NCBI GenBank assembly: GCA_003602285.1
Contig: QZVU01000003.1
Location: forward strand, 124,001-188,000
Origin: Arthrobacter frigidicola
GTDB taxonomy: Bacteria > Actinomycetota > Actinomycetes > Actinomycetales > Micrococcaceae
Direction: 5' to 3'
DNA: 64,000 bases
In this document: positions 60,663 to 64,000 of the stretch, one piece after another
How the letters are laid out: each line of letters begins with the position of its first letter
How positions within the stretch are numbered: the first letter of the stretch is position 1
Notes under the pieces: generated by a model
The model's input: only the letters and a program-made list of their open reading frames with translations
Database searches by the model: none
What the model was told of the DNA's origin: nothing
Made by a program: the position numbers and the translations under genes

Positions 60663-61706
60663 TTAGAGGGAGGTCCAGTCGAGGACCACTTTGCCGCTGG
60701 CTCCGCGGCGGGCGGTGTCGAATCCGGCCTGCCATTCGGAGGCCGGCAGGGTGTCGGTGACGACGCTCGCGACGGCGTCGCGCAGTGCGGGGTTTGACTG
60801 CAGCATGGCGCTCATGGCGTACCAGGTCTCGAACATCTCGCGCCCGTAGATGCCCTTGAGGGTGAGCATGTGGGTGACCACCTTGCCCCAGTCGATGGAG
60901 ATCGGCGACGACGGCAGGCCGAGCATGGCGATGCGCCCTCCATGGGTCATATTGTCGATCATCTCGGGCAGGGCCGAGGGGTGGCCCGACATCTCCATGC
61001 CGATGTCGAAGCCCTCCTTCATGCCCAGCTCCTGCTGCGCCTCGAGGATGCGCATGCGGCTGACGTCGATGGCGATGTCGGCCCCGACAGCCCGGGCGAG
61101 TTCCAGGCGGGGCGCGGCGATGTCGGTGACCGCGATCTTCCGGGCGCCGGCGTGGCGGGCCACCGCAACGGCCATCAGGCCGATGGGTCCGGCGCCGGTG
61201 ATGAGGACGTCCTCCCCGACCAGCGGAAAGCTCAGGGCGGTGTGGACGGCGTTGCCGAAGGGGTCGAAGACGGCGCCAAGTTCAGGAGTGATCTCGTCGT
61301 GGTGCACCCAGACGTTGGTCTCGGGAAGGACGACGTATTCGGCGAAGGCGCCGTCGCGCTGGACGCCGACGCTCGAGGTGCGGATGCACATCTGGCGCCG
61401 CCCGGCGCGGCAGTTGCGGCAGATTCCGCAGACGACGTGGCCTTCGCCGGAGACCCGGTCGCCGATCTTCACGTCGCGGACGCCGCCGCCGAGTTCGACC
61501 ACCTCGCCGTAGAACTCATGGCCCGGGATCAGTGGGGCGTTGATCATGCCCTGCGCCCAGGAGTCCCAAGACTCGATGTGGAGATCGGTTCCGCAGATCC
61601 CGGTGGTCATGACCCGGATCTTCACTTCTCCGAGGCCCACCGCCGGCTCGGGACGGTCGACCAGTTCGAATCCGGGATGCGCACCGGACTTGTAAAGCGC
61701 CTTCAC
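60663..61706 (-). CDS. tdh: L-threonine 3-dehydrogenase
   Basis: 347 aa from GTG 61706 (MKALYKS), chosen because GGAAGGA lies seven bases upstream and the family starts here; an in-frame TTG at 61727 is less likely. Zinc MDR enzyme: [17 protein letters not shown] near residue 36 (catalytic zinc and active site), [13 protein letters not shown] near 61, and structural zinc [15 protein letters not shown] near 92-106. NAD motif [18 protein letters not shown] near 170. Its product 2-amino-3-ketobutyrate feeds kbl. Confidence 0.96.
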   Translation of the reverse strand: MKALYKSGAHPGFELVDRPEPAVGLGEVKIRVMTTGICGTDLHIESWDSWAQGMINAPLIPGHEFYGEVVELGGGVRDVKIGDRVSGEGHVVCGICRNCRAGRRQMCIRTSSVGVQRDGAFAEYVVLPETNVWVHHDEITPELGAVFDPFGNAVHTALSFPLVGEDVLITGAGPIGLMAVAVARHAGARKIAVTDIAAPRLELARAVGADIAIDVSRMRILEAQQELGMKEGFDIGMEMSGHPSALPEMIDNMTHGGRIAMLGLPSSPISIDWGKVVTHMLTLKGIYGREMFETWYAMSAMLQSNPALRDAVASVVTDTLPASEWQAGFDTARRGASGKVVLDWTSL

Positions 61707-61849
61707 TCCATCTTCCTTCCGCGCCAATTCCTCACGGCCGGCTGGATCTGCCGACGGCGGGCTGGTGCAACTCGGGTGGCTGTTGTGACAACCACCGCAA
61801 GATTATCAGTGCCCGCCGGGCCCCAGAGGCGGGCGGGGCGGAGCCACAA

Positions 61850-62085
61850 CTGCCCGCCGACCGGCATCGGTCAGTGGGCAGAACCCTCACGGGAACCACT
61901 GCTGCCCACCCACCAGCCTCGGTCAGCGGGCAGAACCCTCGCGGGAACCACTGCTGCCCACCCACCAGCCTCGGTCAGTGGGCAGAACCCTCACGGGAAT
62001 CACTGCTGCCCACTCATCACCCCTGGTCAGTGGGCATGTCCGGATATGCCCACCCGCCAGGCCTGGTCAGTGGGTAGAACGGTTC
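61850..62085. repeat. Tandem hairpin repeat array, 52-bp period
   Basis: Units begin at 61868, 61920, 61972 and 62024 (exact 52-bp spacing), and a shortened one at 62064. Each contains GGTCAGTGGGCAGAACCCT and CACTGCTGCCCAC. Two alternative foldings are possible: GTGGGCAG with downstream CTGCCCAC in the same unit, or CTGCCCACCNACC with GGTCAGTGGGCAG across unit borders (hairpins at 61850-61881, 61902-61933, 61954-61985, 62007-62036, 62047-62076). In the fourth unit the arm changes to GTGGGCAT and its partner to ATGCCCAC, a compensated change. The same arm sequence forms the gatB terminator at 62160-62193. Confidence 0.85.
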
Positions 62086-62159
62086 GTCGGGAAGCGCGTT
62101 GCCGAGAGGTGCAAGGCTGCCTTTGGGAGAAACACCCGGTACCCTACCGGGGACGCAGA

Positions 62160-62193
62160 ACTGCCCACCGACAGGGTGCTGTCGGTGGGCAGT
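62160..62193 (-). terminator. Intrinsic terminator of gatB
   Basis: A perfect 15-bp stem (62160-62174 with 62179-62193, arms ACTGCCCACCGACAG) with a four-base loop, 24 bp after the gatB stop; only a short T-run (TTCTG) follows on minus. Its arms share the CTGCCCACC/GGTGGGCAG core of the adjacent tandem array. Confidence 0.8.
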
Positions 62194-62216
62194 CGTGGAC
62201 CACGCAGGACGCTGCG

Positions 62217-63731
62217 TCAGCCTTCGACGCCCAGGCGCTGCAGGATCAGCTCGCGCACCCGGCCGGCGTCGGCCTGTCCGCGGGTGGCCTTCATGACGCC
62301 GCCCACGATCGCTCCGACGGCCTGGACCTTGCCGCCGCGGATCTTCTCCGCGACGTCCGGCTGCGCCGCCAGCGCGCCGTCGATGGCCTCGAGCAGGGGG
62401 CCGTCGTCCGAGACGACGGCGAGTCCGCGCGCCTCAACGACCTCGGCGGGGGTGCCCTCGCCGGCCAGGACGCCGTCGAGCACCTCGCGGGAGAGCTTGT
62501 CGTTGATCTTGCCCGATTCGATCAGGGCGTTCAGTTCGACGATCAGCTCGGGGGTGACGCCCAGTTCGGCGGGCTCGAGGTCGGCGATCTTGGCGCGGCG
62601 GGAAATCTCGCCCATCCACCACTTGCGGGCGACGGCGGGGCTGACACCGGCGGCGACGGTGTCCTCGACCGAGGACATCACGCCGGCGTTGACGACGTCG
62701 CGGAACTCGGCGTCTGAGTAGCCCCAGTCCGCTTGAAGGCGCTTGCGGCGCTCGGCGGGCGGTTCGGGCAGCTCCGAGCGCAGCTTCTCGATCCAGGCGT
62801 CGTTGGTGACGACGGGAACCAGGTCCGGCTCCGGGAAGTAGCGGTAGTCGTCGGCGTCGGATTTGGGCCGGCCGGCGGTAGTGGAGCGGGTGTCCTCATG
62901 CCAGTGGCGGGTCTCCTGCACGATCGCCGCACCGGAGTCCAGGACCGCGGCGTGCCGCTGGATCTCGTACGTCACCGCGTGCTCGACCGACCTAAGGGAG
63001 TTCACGTTCTTGGTCTCGGTGCGGGTGCCCAGGGTGGTGCTGCCCTTGGGCATGAGGGAGACGTTCGCGTCACAGCGGACGTTGCCGCGCTCCATCCGGG
63101 CGTCGGAGACCCCGAGGTTCTTCACAATCTCCCGGATGGCCGCAACGTAGGCCTTCGCCAGCTCCGGTGCGCGCCGACCCGCGCCCAGGATGGGCTTGGT
63201 GACGATCTCCACCAGCGGCACGCCCGCGCGGTTGTAGTCGACGAGGGAGAACTCGGCGCCCTGGATGCGGCCGGTGGCCCCGCCCATGTGGGTGAGCTTC
63301 CCGGCGTCCTCCTCCATGTGGGCGCGTTCGATCTCCACGGTGAACACGGTGCCGTCGGCCAGTTCAATGTCGATGGCGCCGTCGTAGGCGATCGGCTCGT
63401 CGTACTGGGAGGTCTGGAAGTTCTTCGGGGTGTCCGGGTAGAAGTAGTTCTTCCGGGCGAAGTGGCTGCGCTCGGCGATCTTGCAGCCCAGGGCCAGCCC
63501 GATCTTGATCGAGGACTCAACGGCGACCCGGTTGACCACCGGAAGCACCCCGGGCAGGCCGAGGTCCACCGGGGTGATGTTGGTGTTCGGGGTGTCCCCG
63601 AAACCGTTGGGGGCCGAGGAGAACATCTTGGTCCGAGTGTTCAGCTCGACATGCACCTCGAAGCCGAGCGCCGGGTCGTACTTCTCCATGGCCTCGTCGA
63701 AGGACAGGACCTCGTCGTGTACAGCAGTCAT
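62217..63731 (-). CDS. gatB: Asp-tRNA(Asn)/Glu-tRNA(Gln) amidotransferase subunit B
   Basis: 504 aa. Binds misacylated tRNA and activates the side-chain carboxylate with ATP in the GatCAB complex. Marks: GFEVHVELNTRTKMFSSAPN near residue 23, DLGLPGVLPVVNRVAVESSI near 57, YNRAGVPLVEIVTKPI near 165, and the YqeY-like tail domain from about 350. It begins directly after the gatA stop (TAA ATG). Confidence 0.97.
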   Translation of the reverse strand: MTAVHDEVLSFDEAMEKYDPALGFEVHVELNTRTKMFSSAPNGFGDTPNTNITPVDLGLPGVLPVVNRVAVESSIKIGLALGCKIAERSHFARKNYFYPDTPKNFQTSQYDEPIAYDGAIDIELADGTVFTVEIERAHMEEDAGKLTHMGGATGRIQGAEFSLVDYNRAGVPLVEIVTKPILGAGRRAPELAKAYVAAIREIVKNLGVSDARMERGNVRCDANVSLMPKGSTTLGTRTETKNVNSLRSVEHAVTYEIQRHAAVLDSGAAIVQETRHWHEDTRSTTAGRPKSDADDYRYFPEPDLVPVVTNDAWIEKLRSELPEPPAERRKRLQADWGYSDAEFRDVVNAGVMSSVEDTVAAGVSPAVARKWWMGEISRRAKIADLEPAELGVTPELIVELNALIESGKINDKLSREVLDGVLAGEGTPAEVVEARGLAVVSDDGPLLEAIDGALAAQPDVAEKIRGGKVQAVGAIVGGVMKATRGQADAGRVRELILQRLGVEG

Positions 63732-64000
63732 TTACTTCACTCCCGCAATCTCGGGGGCCTGCGCCAGCAGCGGTCCGCCCCACTTGTCTTCAAGCAGTGA
63801 TTCGAGCACGGCGCCGACCCGGTAGAGCCGGGCGTCCTGGCGCGCAGGGGCCAGCAGCTGGATGCCGACCGGCAGGTTGTCCTCGTCGGCGAGCCCGTTG
63901 GGCAGGGACAGCCCCGGGATGCCGGCCATGTTCGCGGGGATGGTGGCGACATCGTTGAGGTACATCGCCAGCGGATCGTCGAGCTTTTCCCCCAGGCGGA
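63732..64000 (-). CDS. gatA: Asp-tRNA(Asn)/Glu-tRNA(Gln) amidotransferase subunit A, C-terminal part
   Basis: The last 89 codons of gatA; the gene continues beyond the window edge. The visible end reads [20 protein letters not shown] and then [20 protein letters not shown], a classic amidase-signature-family C-terminus, so the gene is open past 64000 and the internal ATG at 63965 is not a start. GatA supplies ammonia from glutamine. gatA and gatB form an operon with no gap. Confidence 0.95.
   Translation of the reverse strand, partial: RLGEKLDDPLAMYLNDVATIPANMAGIPGLSLPNGLADEDNLPVGIQLLAPARQDARLYRVGAVLESLLEDKWGGPLLAQAPEIAGVK

Noticed and set aside
61868-62085. Regularly spaced repeats considered as a CRISPR array
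   Set aside because: Repeats are contiguous 52-bp units with no unique spacers between them, and no cas genes are near. A tandem hairpin array explains them.

Overview
The window looks like chromosomal DNA from a high-GC actinobacterium, most likely an Arthrobacter-like member of the Micrococcaceae. The evidence is the strong GC bias at third codon positions, frequent GTG starts, the rpsB-tsf-pyrH-frr-cdsA block, DivIVA-type and holin-X-type envelope proteins, a SAM-IV-type riboswitch, and a histidine pathway that uses HutF. I am confident of the phylum-level assignment; the family is inference. I see no phage, transposase, plasmid or CRISPR genes. Accessory content is limited to transporters, regulators and two repeat-rich intergenic stretches.

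Layout. 1-2.3 kb: a 2-oxoacid dehydrogenase E1 operon (minus strand) diverges from an Lrp/AsnC regulator, followed by a small acidic protein. 2.3-8.7 kb: a LytS/LytTR two-component system sits between two sodium:solute symporter units, each paired with a small two-helix membrane protein. 8.7-14 kb: a DivIVA-like protein, then the translation and lipid block rpsB, tsf, pyrH, frr, cdsA. 14.2-14.5 kb: a palindromic repeat array. 14.6-24 kb: an M23 peptidase, an acyl-CoA dehydrogenase, a CAT-anticodon tRNA, a GT4 glycosyltransferase, a DMT transporter, a CDP-alcohol phosphatidyltransferase, a holin-X-like protein, a Bcr/CflA exporter and an SDR/DUF2867 protein. 24-31 kb: tRNA-Asn, dnaG, dgt, dusB, a YibE/F protein. 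31-38 kb: hydrolases, an acyltransferase, GNAT, glyS, a YdcZ transporter, an S4 protein. 38-46 kb: a sulfur region with a sulfonate/taurine-type ABC transporter, an Rrf2 regulator, metX and metY under a SAM riboswitch, then VOC and GT2 genes. 46-55 kb: a CPBP protease and the histidine-utilisation cluster. 55-62 kb: a siderophore-interacting protein, a Kef-type antiporter with its regulatory subunit, a DAO-family oxidase, kbl and tdh. 62-64 kb: a tandem hairpin array, gatB and the end of gatA.

How genes work together. The hut genes form a nearly complete path: histidine (hutH) to urocanate (hutU) to imidazolone propionate (hutI) to formimidoylglutamate (hutF) to formylglutamate. An M20 amidohydrolase sits where a deformylase (HutG) would be expected, and an IclR regulator is translationally coupled to hutU. 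The 38-44 kb block links sulfur-compound uptake, an Rrf2 regulator lacking cluster cysteines, and methionine synthesis by direct sulfhydrylation. tdh and kbl convert threonine to glycine and acetyl-CoA. Many minus-strand operons use TGATG, ATGA or GTGA stop-start overlaps.

The items most worth a second look are the two intergenic palindromic arrays (14251-14513 and 61850-62193), the LytS/LytTR unit between two symporter pairs, the putative HutG replacement, and the CSG (rather than ASG) cofactor-forming triad in HutH. No wholly unknown multi-gene system stood out.
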